Below the pieces are notes generated by a model. The model searched no databases. It had not been told where the DNA came from and saw only the letters and a program-made list of their open reading frames with translations. Shown in pieces: positions 25,774 to 33,694 of a stretch of 64,000 bases of DNA (position 1 is its first letter; each line of letters opens with the position of its first letter). The stretch covers positions 1 through 64,000 of the forward strand of contig CAZJYC010000001.1 of assembly GCA_964550165.1 (NCBI GenBank), read 5' to 3'. This DNA is from CAZJYC01 sp964550165. GTDB lineage: Bacteria > Acidobacteriota > Aminicenantia > Aminicenantales > Aminicenantaceae. The translations under genes were made by a program, and so were the position numbers.

Positions 25774-27207
25774 CTAGAGGAGGAGCCTGAATCCGGCAAC
25801 AATGCTACCTGTCCCTAGGAAACGGCCTTCTACGAAAATAGAGGCCTTGCTCTTGATTTTGTTGAATATGTCATAGCCGATGTTGGTCACAACTTCTGCC
25901 TTAGCATTAACGTCATTCCTGACTTTTGTCGAGAAACCAGGACCGATTCCGACGTAGAATTTCTGGCCAGCGTAGTAATTGAGAAGGGCATTAGTGATGA
26001 AGAACGCCTGCCAGGGATCGCCGCTGAACGGTAAACCTCCTCCTGCTGTAACGAGAATCTCCAGTTTGTTTGGTTTAAGAGCATAGACAAAACCCAATTG
26101 TCCTTCAAGACCAAAAGCAGAGCTCCCCCTGCCCAGAACGAGCATCGGACCTGCCTCAACTAAGAAGAAGGTTCTCTTGTATTTCTGTAAGACCTCAATC
26201 CTGGCAGGTTCGGACATGGCTCCGAAATCATCGGTGGCAATGGCAGTGACCGTAAACGTCCCTGCGTTATCAAATGTCTTCTCCCAGGTGAAAGGCTTCT
26301 GGGTAGTCGAATAGCGGTCAACCAGATTTCCCGATTCATCGGCCACTTCATAATCGACCTTGACCACATCTCCATCAGGGTCAGAAGACCCTCCGGCATT
26401 GAATGTGACTGGCAAGCCCACATAGCCCTCTCTTGCCGAACTCTCGACTTTGCTCAGAGGAGGGGCGTTGATGTATGTCATGGCTTCACAAGGATTTTCC
26501 GATGGCTTTCCTTTCACGTTAAAAGCTTTCCCCTTGAACACGTATTCTCCCGGCTTGTCGAACTTTGTCTGCCATTTAGGTGAATCAGGAGTTAATTTCT
26601 GAGATGCGACTTTGTTTCCGGCCTTGTCAAAAACCTCGACCTGCATGGATTGGGCTTCTTTGGTGCCACCCATATCCACAGAAATGGGGTCATTCAGATT
26701 GGCTTTGTCGGGAGCCACTTTTATAGCGCAGATGGCATCCGGAATCACTTCTTCAACTTTCCGGAGAGCGATGTTGCCGCAAGGCTTGGGCATTACAAAT
26801 TCATAATGATTGTAGCCTTTGACGACGGTGAAAGAAAAAACCGGAAGCGGCGCCTTGCCTGCCCATTCGATGTCTTGAAGAGCTTTGATCTTTCCGTGCG
26901 AACGAAAGAGCATCCACATTAAGGTGTCGCCAACAGGGAGCGTTTTTTCCTCAAAAGATGCAACCTTAATCTGCTCGATAAAGGGGAAATACAGGTCTCC
27001 AGCACCCACTAAGTCGAAGCCATATTTGATGTCTCCTGCATATTTATCGACGAGGATTTTCATCACCTCGGCCACTGGGACTTCGCCTTTAATCCGGACA
27101 AGAGTATAGCGGCCAATTTCCTCCAGCTTCTTTGTTTCCGCGTAAGAGGTGAGAGAAAAGAGGATGAAGAGACCGATCATCAGAAGACATAGTTTTTTGC
27201 TTTTCAT
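25774..27207 (-). CDS. Exported PKD-domain protein with C-terminal beta-barrel-like region
   Basis: A 477-residue exported protein (signal peptide about 1-23, ending TSYAE). The middle holds two immunoglobulin-like domains: one around 160-250 and a PKD-type domain around 255-345 with the GSSDPDGDVVKVDYEV motif. The last 130 residues alternate in strand pattern and end in hydrophobic VAGFRLLL, as in an outer-membrane barrel. The N-terminal 130 residues are unassigned. The start at 27207 follows AAAGGAGG; an ATG 27 nt upstream is less likely. It has its own promoter and terminator. It is probably an OmpA-like surface protein lacking the OmpA peptidoglycan-binding domain. Confidence 0.75.
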   Translation of the reverse strand: MKSKKLCLLMIGLFILFSLTSYAETKKLEEIGRYTLVRIKGEVPVAEVMKILVDKYAGDIKYGFDLVGAGDLYFPFIEQIKVASFEEKTLPVGDTLMWMLFRSHGKIKALQDIEWAGKAPLPVFSFTVVKGYNHYEFVMPKPCGNIALRKVEEVIPDAICAIKVAPDKANLNDPISVDMGGTKEAQSMQVEVFDKAGNKVASQKLTPDSPKWQTKFDKPGEYVFKGKAFNVKGKPSENPCEAMTYINAPPLSKVESSAREGYVGLPVTFNAGGSSDPDGDVVKVDYEVADESGNLVDRYSTTQKPFTWEKTFDNAGTFTVTAIATDDFGAMSEPARIEVLQKYKRTFFLVEAGPMLVLGRGSSAFGLEGQLGFVYALKPNKLEILVTAGGGLPFSGDPWQAFFITNALLNYYAGQKFYVGIGPGFSTKVRNDVNAKAEVVTNIGYDIFNKIKSKASIFVEGRFLGTGSIVAGFRLLL

Positions 27208-27268
27208 CCGAACCTCCTTTTTTATAAAAAACATTCTTTCTGAATTTCCTATTTATTTATACTAGTAA

Positions 27269-27296
27269 ATTATAAAAACATATACTGGTTTGTCAA
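27269..27296 (-). promoter_or_regulatory. Strong sigma70-like promoter of the PKD gene
   Basis: On the minus strand a perfect TTGACA and a perfect TATAAT are separated by 16 nt, 61 bp upstream of the ATG. A tandem 12-bp repeat lies immediately upstream of the -35 box. Confidence 0.75.
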
Positions 27297-27320
27297 GAAA
27301 ATTTGCCAGAAAATTTGCCA
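27297..27320. repeat. Tandem 12-bp repeat abutting a -35 box
   Basis: GAAAATTTGCCA occurs twice head to tail at 27297-27308 and 27309-27320. It directly adjoins the -35 hexamer of the minus-strand promoter. The place and period of just over one helical turn fit a regulator site or an A-rich UP element. Confidence 0.6.
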
Positions 27321-27364
27321 AAAATACCGATCCTGCCAGAGGCCTTTTTGGTCATTAGACCGCA

Positions 27365-28060
27365 TTAGCCCTCTGACGTTAAAAAACACTTCAATATCTT
27401 TCGAATAAGACCTGAGTCTCTTGGCTTTTGGCTTAAAGCTTCTTTAAACAAGTCTGTGGTTTCCAATTTTAAGGCGATGAGCTTGTTCAAGAGTTCTCTA
27501 GCGTGCGCCGCATCAATCTCAGGATGAATCTGAATTCCCCAGACTGGTCTCTTTTTCATCTGGAATGCCTGAATTTTGCAATCCCGGGTGGAAGCAAGAA
27601 TTCGGAAAGCGTCGGTCAAGTTCACGACTTCGTCAAAATGAACGGAGAAGGAAAAAGCACGCCGTTTCTTCCCCAGAAGTTCGCTCTCCCTTTTGATATC
27701 GATAGAAATCCAACCCACCTCAGGCTGAACACATCTCCGAACATGAAAGGGTCCCAGGAGGGCTAAAGCAAGAAGCTGATGCCCGTAGCAGCTGCCGATA
27801 ATGCGGATTCCTCTCTCCATAGCCTCCTGTATAACTTCAACCTCCTCGTACACCCAGTTCGCCCTTTCTAAAATGGAAGCTTCTGAACCGGTCAGAACGA
27901 GATGGGTGTAGCCTTTATCCAAGTCAGGGAAATGACTTTTTGTCGCTTTGAACGAGTCCCATCGGACATTCAAATATTGGCTCCAGTGTTCAACGGGATT
28001 GTAAATAGAAGAATCGATGGAGTTATCCAAAATCGCCACTTTGACCTCTTTCCTGGCCAT
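27365..28060 (-). CDS. Class I glutamine amidotransferase domain protein
   Basis: A 231-residue stand-alone GATase1 domain. The nucleophile cysteine is in GSCYGHQ (about residues 90-96) and the His-Glu pair in HPEID. This triad would release ammonia from glutamine or, in related peptidases, hydrolyse gamma-glutamyl bonds. There is no synthetase domain and no biosynthetic neighbour, so the acceptor is unknown. The C-terminal 45 residues are an extension of the core. It runs toward the PKD gene, with 157 bp between that gene's start and this gene's stop. Confidence 0.82.
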   Translation of the reverse strand: MARKEVKVAILDNSIDSSIYNPVEHWSQYLNVRWDSFKATKSHFPDLDKGYTHLVLTGSEASILERANWVYEEVEVIQEAMERGIRIIGSCYGHQLLALALLGPFHVRRCVQPEVGWISIDIKRESELLGKKRRAFSFSVHFDEVVNLTDAFRILASTRDCKIQAFQMKKRPVWGIQIHPEIDAAHARELLNKLIALKLETTDLFKEALSQKPRDSGLIRKILKCFLTSEG

Positions 28061-28210
28061 TTTGACTTACCTATGAATTTCTTCCCTAAAATTATAAGCC
28101 GAAAACTCGAAAAAACAACTTTTTTGTAGCACTTTCGTCAGAGAGCCATCAGAGACATCATTAAAAAGTTTCCTCTCATTTTGAGAAGCACCCAGCCTCA
28201 TTTCTAACAT

Positions 28211-28241
28211 GATTTTCCGTCACGGAGAAAAAGACGCCTGC
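28211..28241 (+). mobile_element. Internally deleted copy of the palindromic element
   Basis: The core GATTTTCCGT joins directly to CACGGAGAAAAAGACGCCTGC-like right end. Its last 14 bases match the right end of the full element at 11 of 14 positions, all differences being transitions. It is flanked by TTTCTAACAT (28201-28210) and TTTTTAACAT (28242-28251), 9 of 10 identical. The right end is 15 nt from the -35 box of the ACT gene. It looks like a copy that lost about 150 bp of its interior. Confidence 0.6.
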
Positions 28242-28256
28242 TTTTTAACATTTTCT

Positions 28257-28286
28257 TTGTGTTGAAAACATTGATTCTGGTATAAT
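28257..28286 (+). promoter_or_regulatory. Extended -10 promoter of the ACT-domain gene
   Basis: TGGTATAAT is an extended -10 element with a perfect TATAAT at 28281-28286; TTGTGT lies 18 nt upstream. An in-frame ATG at 28285 overlaps the -10 box, so the gene must start downstream. Confidence 0.65.
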
Positions 28287-28311
28287 GCGTTTTCACGAAG
28301 GAGGACAAAAA

Positions 28312-28707
28312 TTGCACAACGTAAAACTTGAAACTGAGCTTCGAGTGATTACTCCGAATGAACCTGGCATTCTGGGTCGGGTCTTGAGCACTTTAGCCAA
28401 TGCCGGAGTGAACCTTAAGGCCCTGCGTGCTCAATCTGAAAAAAAGAAAGGAATTTTCTTGCTCTTAACTTCGGATAATAAAAAAGCTGAGAAGTGCCTT
28501 AGGGAATTGGGATACGCGGTCGACACAAATGAGGTGGTTACTGTCGAAATCGATGACCGTATCGGGGCAGGAGCAGAAATTGGCGCTCTTCTCGGAAATG
28601 CTGTAATCGATGTTGACTATTGCTATGGCACATCGGCCGGGACTGGAAAAGCACTTTTAGTGTTCAAAACTAACAATAACAAGAAAGCCGTCGAGACTCT
28701 TCGCTAA
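28312..28707 (+). CDS. Tandem ACT-domain protein
   Basis: A 131-residue protein made of two ACT-like modules (about 5-70 and 72-130). The first has the ligand-fold pattern LRVITPNEPGILGRVLSTLANAGVNL. ACT domains bind amino acids and regulate enzymes; here there is no catalytic domain. The start is a TTG at 28312 with GGAGG 7 nt upstream; the ATG 27 nt earlier lies in the promoter. The family function is unknown, but stand-alone double-ACT proteins are commonly thought to be small-molecule sensors. Confidence 0.8.
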   Translation: MHNVKLETELRVITPNEPGILGRVLSTLANAGVNLKALRAQSEKKKGIFLLLTSDNKKAEKCLRELGYAVDTNEVVTVEIDDRIGAGAEIGALLGNAVIDVDYCYGTSAGTGKALLVFKTNNNKKAVETLR

Positions 28708-29064
28708 CCAAAGTGAGTCTCTATAACGTGTTTCTCTCTTTAAAACCATTTCAACTTTCAGGTATTTGAGGTGCTTTCAGAACTTTCCTTATTCAAGCTT
28801 TGTCAGAAAAGAAATTCTTCTTGATGGACTGCATCCTCAATTAGCGAAAGGAACACAGCGTTCTTCCCCACCCAGAGGGGACCGCGGCAGCTCGGTGTTG
28901 ATCTCCATGGATACAAGAGGGGTAAGAGCCAAACTGGGAACGGAGCTGGCTCCTGCTTATTTGGGCATGTATTCCATCTGAGGTCCACGAATCGCAGGAA
29001 TCATGGTTGCCGGATGGCTTCTTTCCTGGCTCGGCATCGTTCCTTTAATCGTTTAAAAGAGATT
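28708..29064. other. Intergenic stretch with possible gene-fragment remains
   Basis: About 360 bp between the ACT gene and the cstA promoter. No intact gene is seen. Near 29005-29055 one plus-strand frame reads MVAGWLLSWLGIVPLIV and then stops. This resembles the last helix of a transporter without any upstream part, possibly a decayed remnant. The rest shows no coding pattern I trust. Confidence 0.3.
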
Positions 29065-29093
29065 TTGAAAAGGTTCAAAAGATGCAGTAGTAT
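29065..29093 (+). promoter_or_regulatory. Candidate promoter of cstA
   Basis: TTGAAA and TAGTAT are separated by 17 nt, 37 bp before the cstA ATG. Confidence 0.45.
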
Positions 29094-29130
29094 GTTTTCT
29101 TAAGTCAAGAATACCCTGATTGGAGACCCT

Positions 29131-30789
29131 ATGAATACCTTAATCATCGGTTTCATCCTCATCGTCTGGCTTATCCTAGGTTACAAGATCTATGGAGGCT
29201 TTATCGAAAAAAAAGTTATTCAAGCTGATAATAACCGCCCGACTCCAGCCAAAGAACAGTATGATGGAATCGACTATTCTCCGGCAAAAAAACCGCTCTT
29301 GTTCGGTCATCATTTCTCTTCGATTGCCGGAGCCGGACCCATCCTGGGTCCTTTGCTTGCCGTCCTCTATTTTGGCTGGCTCGGAGCTCTCCTCTGGGTA
29401 GCCCTTGGCAGCATCTTCCTGGGCGCAGTCCATGACTACACCTCGTTGATGACATCGGTACGGAATAGGGGAACTTCCTTGGCGGACATATCCGAAAGGA
29501 CGCTTGGCTTTCGGACAAGAATAATATTTTCTATTTTTGTCTGGATGACTCTGGCTTTAGTCATCGCGGTTTTCGCGGTTGTTGCCTCCCAGACTCTCGT
29601 CTCTCAGCCAGAAATTGTCATTCCGACTTTTGGCTTGATCTTCCTGGCCATGGCCTTTGGCTGGGTCATTTACAGAAAAGGCCTGAACATCGTTATCGGG
29701 ACGATCATTGCCCTAAGCTTCGTTTTTCTCCTTATTTACGTTGGCGAGCTCGTGCCGATAGTCCTTCCGGCCAAGATGCTGGGGATGTCCAGCCAGAGCT
29801 TGTGGTTTTATGTGCTCCTTCTTTACAGTCTTTTCGCTTCGTCTTTTCCGGTCTGGTTTCTGCTACAGCCTCGAGATTACATCAGCACTTGGATTCTCTT
29901 TCTGGGTCTCGGGCTAGGGTATCTTGGCTTGGTCATTACCCATCCTTCACTCCAGGCCCCGGCTTTTATTTCCTTTTCCAGCAGGGGAGGACCTCTCTGG
30001 CCTATGCTCTTTGTCATCATCGCTTGCGGCGCTATTTCTGGCTTTCACTCTCTTGTTGCTGGAGGAACCACAGCCAAACAGCTTCCAGATGAGTCGAGCG
30101 GAAAAGTGATCGGATACGGAGGGATGGTTTTGGAGGCGGCTCTTGCAGGCCTTGTGATCTTTATCGCTGCCAGTGCTTTGACCTGGGATCCTTCAAGAGC
30201 GGAAAATCCGTTCGGCTTTCAGTACTTGATGACATCCCTCGGTGACCCGATCAAAGCCTTTGCCACAGGATACGGAAAGCTTGCCTCTTCTATCCCTGGC
30301 TTGCCTCTGGTCATAGGGACTTTTTTTGGCATGATCATGCTCAATGCCTTTGTCCTCACCACCTTGGATACGGCCACAAGACTCGGCCGTTTCATCTCCA
30401 CAGAGCTTTTAGGAAAAAAGGTCCGGCCTCTTGGAAATCGCTGGATCGCCTCCCTCTTTATCCTGGTTTTTGCGGGAATCCTGGGAGGAACCGAAGGTTA
30501 CAAGGCTATCTGGCCTGTTTTCGGAGCTTCCAACCAGCTTGTCGCGGCTTTAGCCTTAATTGTCGTTTCCTCCTATTTGGTCGGAATCAAAAGACCCAAG
30601 AAATACACGGTTTATCCCGCGCTTTTTATGCTTCTGACCACAGCCGGTGCTCTTGTTTACCAGGCCTACAGCTTTATCCTGAAGAAAGGCTATTTCTTGG
30701 GGTCCATCAGCGTCATCCTGATTGTTCTGGCCGCCATCATTGTCTATGATGCCCGGGTCATTCTGTTTCAGAAAGAAAAATCGGTATAA
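29131..30789 (+). CDS. cstA: CstA family peptide/pyruvate transporter (carbon starvation protein A)
   Basis: A 552-residue membrane protein with about 15-16 helices. The N-terminal CstA hallmark is clear: KKPLLFGHHFSSIAGAGPILGP, followed by the GAVHDY motif and ISERTLG. CstA proteins import peptides or pyruvate during carbon limitation. This one is shorter than the 700-residue E. coli form, as in many other phyla. It stands alone with its own promoter. Together with the OPT transporter and the subtilase it suggests a peptide-based diet (inference). Confidence 0.92.
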   Translation: MNTLIIGFILIVWLILGYKIYGGFIEKKVIQADNNRPTPAKEQYDGIDYSPAKKPLLFGHHFSSIAGAGPILGPLLAVLYFGWLGALLWVALGSIFLGAVHDYTSLMTSVRNRGTSLADISERTLGFRTRIIFSIFVWMTLALVIAVFAVVASQTLVSQPEIVIPTFGLIFLAMAFGWVIYRKGLNIVIGTIIALSFVFLLIYVGELVPIVLPAKMLGMSSQSLWFYVLLLYSLFASSFPVWFLLQPRDYISTWILFLGLGLGYLGLVITHPSLQAPAFISFSSRGGPLWPMLFVIIACGAISGFHSLVAGGTTAKQLPDESSGKVIGYGGMVLEAALAGLVIFIAASALTWDPSRAENPFGFQYLMTSLGDPIKAFATGYGKLASSIPGLPLVIGTFFGMIMLNAFVLTTLDTATRLGRFISTELLGKKVRPLGNRWIASLFILVFAGILGGTEGYKAIWPVFGASNQLVAALALIVVSSYLVGIKRPKKYTVYPALFMLLTTAGALVYQAYSFILKKGYFLGSISVILIVLAAIIVYDARVILFQKEKSV

Positions 30790-30965
30790 GCTTAAAATCC
30801 CGTTTAGGACTTTGAAGGATACAGATGTAATTTTTATAAACGCTGAGTGTAACCTTATAACTTTTCGTCTGGACCCAGCCAAAATGAAACCAGAGACCGA
30901 AGCTCCAGGTCCTGCCCGGGAAACTTGAATCAAAAATGCTCCCTAAAAACGGCAAAATTTCAAGG

Positions 30966-31238
30966 TTAGGGCAGGGTTGTTACCTTGAAAACGACTCCTT
31001 TGGGATCAGGACAACAGAGAATCTCTGTTTCAGAAAGCCAATCATCATGAGGAAGTTCATCTTCTCTCTGTTTAGCGGTTAGAAAAGGAAAAAGGCTGTT
31101 AAGAGCGTAAATGCATACTTTCTTTTTCTCGGGAATCTCAATCGTGCCTTCACCCCGGACAAAAAACACATCTCCGACTTTATGCTTGGCCCCGCACCGC
31201 TCTTTTATCTCCACCACTTCGACCGTTAACTCTTTCAT
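30966..31238 (-). CDS. TIGR04076 family protein
   Basis: A 90-residue protein with the pattern of the TIGR04076 family: an N-terminal VEIKERCGAKHKVGDVF segment, a central ALNSLFPFLTA helix and a C-terminal CPDPKGVVFKVT strand. Family function is unknown. It is divergent from exbD, and repeat copy 2 lies between the two. GGAGAAGAC precedes the ATG. Confidence 0.8.
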   Translation of the reverse strand: MKELTVEVVEIKERCGAKHKVGDVFFVRGEGTIEIPEKKKVCIYALNSLFPFLTAKQREDELPHDDWLSETEILCCPDPKGVVFKVTTLP

Positions 31239-31258
31239 GTCTTCTCCTTTCTTTTTTC

Positions 31259-31287
31259 AATATATATGCTTGGAGGAGAAAAATCAA
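31259..31287 (-). promoter_or_regulatory. Promoter of the TIGR04076 gene
   Basis: On the minus strand TTGATT and TATATT are separated by 17 nt. The -35 box lies inside the left target-site repeat, 3 nt from the end of repeat copy 2. Confidence 0.55.
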
Positions 31288-31290
31288 ATA

Positions 31291-31474
31291 GAAGCATCTG
31301 TTTCCTCGTGATGAGGAAAGAGATTTGATAGAGTGAGGAATGGAGGATCTGGTTTCCGTCCCTCCGAAGCCCATGGTGGTGGGTGGGCGGATCTTCGGCG
31401 AGGAGGGATGGAAACCAGCACTGTTATAATTGGCTTTTATCATCATATGCCTTCATGGAAAAAAAGATGCTTAC
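31291..31474 (+). mobile_element. Palindromic insertion element, copy 2 (184 bp)
   Basis: Same structure as copy 1, with slightly altered termini. The inner arms run 31349-31418. It is flanked by perfect 9-bp direct repeats AATCAAATA at 31282-31290 and 31475-31483, the clearest target-site duplication in the window. It sits exactly between two divergent promoters: the left one overlaps the duplication and the right one starts 15 nt after the element. Confidence 0.9.
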
Positions 31475-31489
31475 AATCAAATAAACACG

Positions 31490-31519
31490 TTGACAAAGCA
31501 AAAATGCCTATCGTAAAAT
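31490..31519 (+). promoter_or_regulatory. Sigma70-like promoter of exbD
   Basis: A perfect TTGACA and TAAAAT separated by 18 nt, 34 bp before the exbD ATG and 15 nt after repeat copy 2. Confidence 0.65.
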
Positions 31520-31553
31520 TATTTCTTGAAGATATACCGAAAAGGAGGAGCTC

Positions 31554-31952
31554 ATGGCCGCAAAGGCTGAACCCAATGTTGTTCCGCTGTGTGATGTCCT
31601 GTTGGTTCTTCTCATCATCTTTATGGTGATCACGCCAGCCATCCAAAAAGGAATCGATGTCAAACTTCCAGAGACGACTACTGACGCATCTGCCGTTCCT
31701 GGAAACGTGATTGTCATGACCCTGCATAAGGATTATCGAGTGGACATTAACCTGCAATACTTTGACAATTTCAACCAGGTCAAGGAGAAATTAGAGGAAA
31801 TTTTCCGAACCCGTCAAGAAAAGACAATATTCATCCGCGCTGAAGAAAAAATCCCGTTCAGGAAAATCGTTGAGCTTATCGATATCGCCAAGGCAGCTGG
31901 ACTTGAGGTGCTGGCTTTGGTTCCTGAAAAATTCGAAGAAATAGGTACATAA
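31554..31952 (+). CDS. exbD: ExbD/TolR family biopolymer transport protein (orphan)
   Basis: A 132-residue protein with a short cytoplasmic start, one transmembrane helix (about 12-32, CDVLLVLLIIFMVITPAIQKG) and a periplasmic domain. The essential aspartate of the helix (PLCDVLLVLL) is present. ExbD/TolR works with the proton channel ExbB/TolQ to power TonB or TolA, but no exbB, tolQ or tonB is adjacent. Either the partner is elsewhere or this is a spare second ExbD, common in operons of this type. A strong AAAGGAGGAG precedes the ATG. Confidence 0.88.
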   Translation: MAAKAEPNVVPLCDVLLVLLIIFMVITPAIQKGIDVKLPETTTDASAVPGNVIVMTLHKDYRVDINLQYFDNFNQVKEKLEEIFRTRQEKTIFIRAEEKIPFRKIVELIDIAKAAGLEVLALVPEKFEEIGT

Positions 31953-31981
31953 ACCCTCCTGAGTACCCAGCCAAAAATCCC

Positions 31982-32452
31982 ATGGCCAAAATACTGGCTT
32001 TTCCCCTTATACTGTTGCTTTTTTTCTCCTTCACTTTTTTTAGCCTGACAGAAATCGTTGGTCCCATAACCCAGGAAGACATCCTGCAAAATGTCCCTGA
32101 TTGGCAAGAAGTTGTCTCTTCCTATTTTCCAAGGCAAGAAATTCTTGAGAACCTGAAATCCATCGATTATGAGGTCAAAATAGAAGTTTTCCTGGGAACA
32201 TGGTGCCCGGACAGCAAAAGAAATGTGAGCGCTTATTTTAAGATTATGGATCTGGTGGATAACCTTCTTCTCCAGACATCTTACTTTGGAGTGCCCAGAA
32301 ACAAAGAGTCACGGGAGCCCTATATCCAAGGGAAAAATATCGTCAGGATCCCCACATTCATCGTCTTCGTCGGTGACACAGAAAAGGGCAGGATTATCGA
32401 GAACCCTGTCAAGTCCGTTGAAGAAGACCTGTGGGACATCCTGAACCGCTAG
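31982..32452 (+). CDS. Exported thioredoxin-like protein with single-cysteine CPDS site
   Basis: A 156-residue protein with an N-terminal signal or anchor helix (about 1-22) and a thioredoxin fold. The active site reads WCPDS with Cys75 and Ser78, so the resolving cysteine is missing. The cis-proline strand IPTFIVFVG is present. CxxS thioredoxins usually act as monothiol reductases or isomerases and cannot do ordinary dithiol reduction. It begins 29 bp after exbD and is probably cotranscribed. Target unknown. Confidence 0.75.
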   Translation: MAKILAFPLILLLFFSFTFFSLTEIVGPITQEDILQNVPDWQEVVSSYFPRQEILENLKSIDYEVKIEVFLGTWCPDSKRNVSAYFKIMDLVDNLLLQTSYFGVPRNKESREPYIQGKNIVRIPTFIVFVGDTEKGRIIENPVKSVEEDLWDILNR

Positions 32453-32459
32453 CTTATTT

Positions 32460-33608
32460 TTATTTAATCGCTCCTATGACTTCCCTCGAAATGATCAGGC
32501 GCTGGATTTCATTTGTGCCTTCATAAATCTGGAGCAGCTTGGCATCCCTCATCAACTTTTCCATCGGATAATCTCTCATGTAGCCATAACCGCCAAAAAT
32601 CTGCAGCGCTTCTGTGGTCACTTTCATGGCTACATCTGAGCCAAAGGCTTTAGCCATAGCTGACTCCTTGCCGCAAGGCAGGCCTTCATCCATGAGCCAG
32701 GCGCCATGCCAAACTAAGTGGCGGGCAGCGTTTATTTCCATCGCCATCTGGGCTATTTTGAAGCCTATATGCTGGAAAAGAGCGATGGGCTTGCCAAACT
32801 GATTCCTTGTTTTTGCGTAGTCAATGGCATATTCGAGAGCTGCCCGGGCAACTCCGACACCTGCGGCTCCTACAGGTGCTCTTGTTTTGTCCAATGTCTT
32901 CATGGCCATGAGAAAGCCAAGACCTTCCTTAGCCAGAAGATTTTCCTGAGGTACTTTCACCTCATCGAAAAAAAGCTCAACGGTGTTTGAAGCCCTATGC
33001 CCCATCTTGTCTTCCACTTTCCCAATCGTTATGCCAGGAGTTTCTCTGGGGACAATGAAGGCACTAATCCCCCGCATTCCTTTTTCAGAGTTTGAGTTGG
33101 CAAAAACAACATAAAGACTGGCGATTCCTCCGTTGGAAATAAAGCATTTCGAACCGTTGATAACATACTCGTTTCCGACTTTTTTAGCCCTGGTTTTAAG
33201 AGACCCTGCATCCGAACCAGCTTCTCTCTCAGTCAAGCAGAAGGACGCAAACGACATGCGTTCTGTATGAGGAGTCAAGAACTTCTTTTTTTGTTCATCT
33301 GAGCCGAAAAGGATGATGGGTGTGTAAGCCAAAGCATTGACCATCATCGTGGTGTACATTCCTGCGCAGCCTCGAGCTAACTCTTCGCTGATGATCACGG
33401 TGTCTAGGTCGCCGAGCCCGCCGCCTCCATACTCTTTGGGGATTGTGCAGGTTAGAAATCCCACTTCAAAAGCCTTTTTCATGACATCCTCGGGGAATTC
33501 TTCTCCCTGATCGTATTTAGCAGCTTTAGGTCTCATTTCTTTTTCTGCAAATTCCTTAGCCATTTCCTGAAGAGCTTTCTGCTCCTCGGTTAAACTAAAG
33601 CTAATCAC
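32460..33608 (-). CDS. Acyl-CoA dehydrogenase
   Basis: An FAD enzyme of 382 residues that introduces the alpha-beta double bond in acyl-CoA during beta-oxidation or branched amino-acid breakdown. The signature segments FCLTEREAGSDAGSL (FAD/substrate site) and QIFGGYGYMRDYPMEK are present. The catalytic glutamate is in the YEGTNEIQRLII motif near the C terminus, as in short-chain enzymes. Chain-length specificity is not clear. It is convergent with the thioredoxin-like gene, with only 7 bp between stop codons. No electron-transfer flavoprotein gene is in the window. Confidence 0.93.
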   Translation of the reverse strand: MISFSLTEEQKALQEMAKEFAEKEMRPKAAKYDQGEEFPEDVMKKAFEVGFLTCTIPKEYGGGGLGDLDTVIISEELARGCAGMYTTMMVNALAYTPIILFGSDEQKKKFLTPHTERMSFASFCLTEREAGSDAGSLKTRAKKVGNEYVINGSKCFISNGGIASLYVVFANSNSEKGMRGISAFIVPRETPGITIGKVEDKMGHRASNTVELFFDEVKVPQENLLAKEGLGFLMAMKTLDKTRAPVGAAGVGVARAALEYAIDYAKTRNQFGKPIALFQHIGFKIAQMAMEINAARHLVWHGAWLMDEGLPCGKESAMAKAFGSDVAMKVTTEALQIFGGYGYMRDYPMEKLMRDAKLLQIYEGTNEIQRLIISREVIGAIK

Positions 33609-33694
33609 TCTCTCCTCCTTATCGATGAATTCATGGTCTTAGACGGTTGTGAATTCCAAAAGTTTTATACTGGAAACCCTTCTGGATGTCAATT

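Noticed and set aside
28766..28981. 71-codon plus-strand frame between the ACT gene and cstA
   Set aside because: No ribosome-binding site, no recognisable domain and a composition unlike nearby genes.
31291..31474. The repeat as a riboswitch or RNA leader of the downstream genes
   Set aside because: It lies upstream of the -35 boxes, so it would not be transcribed from the promoters found, and target-site duplications point to insertion.
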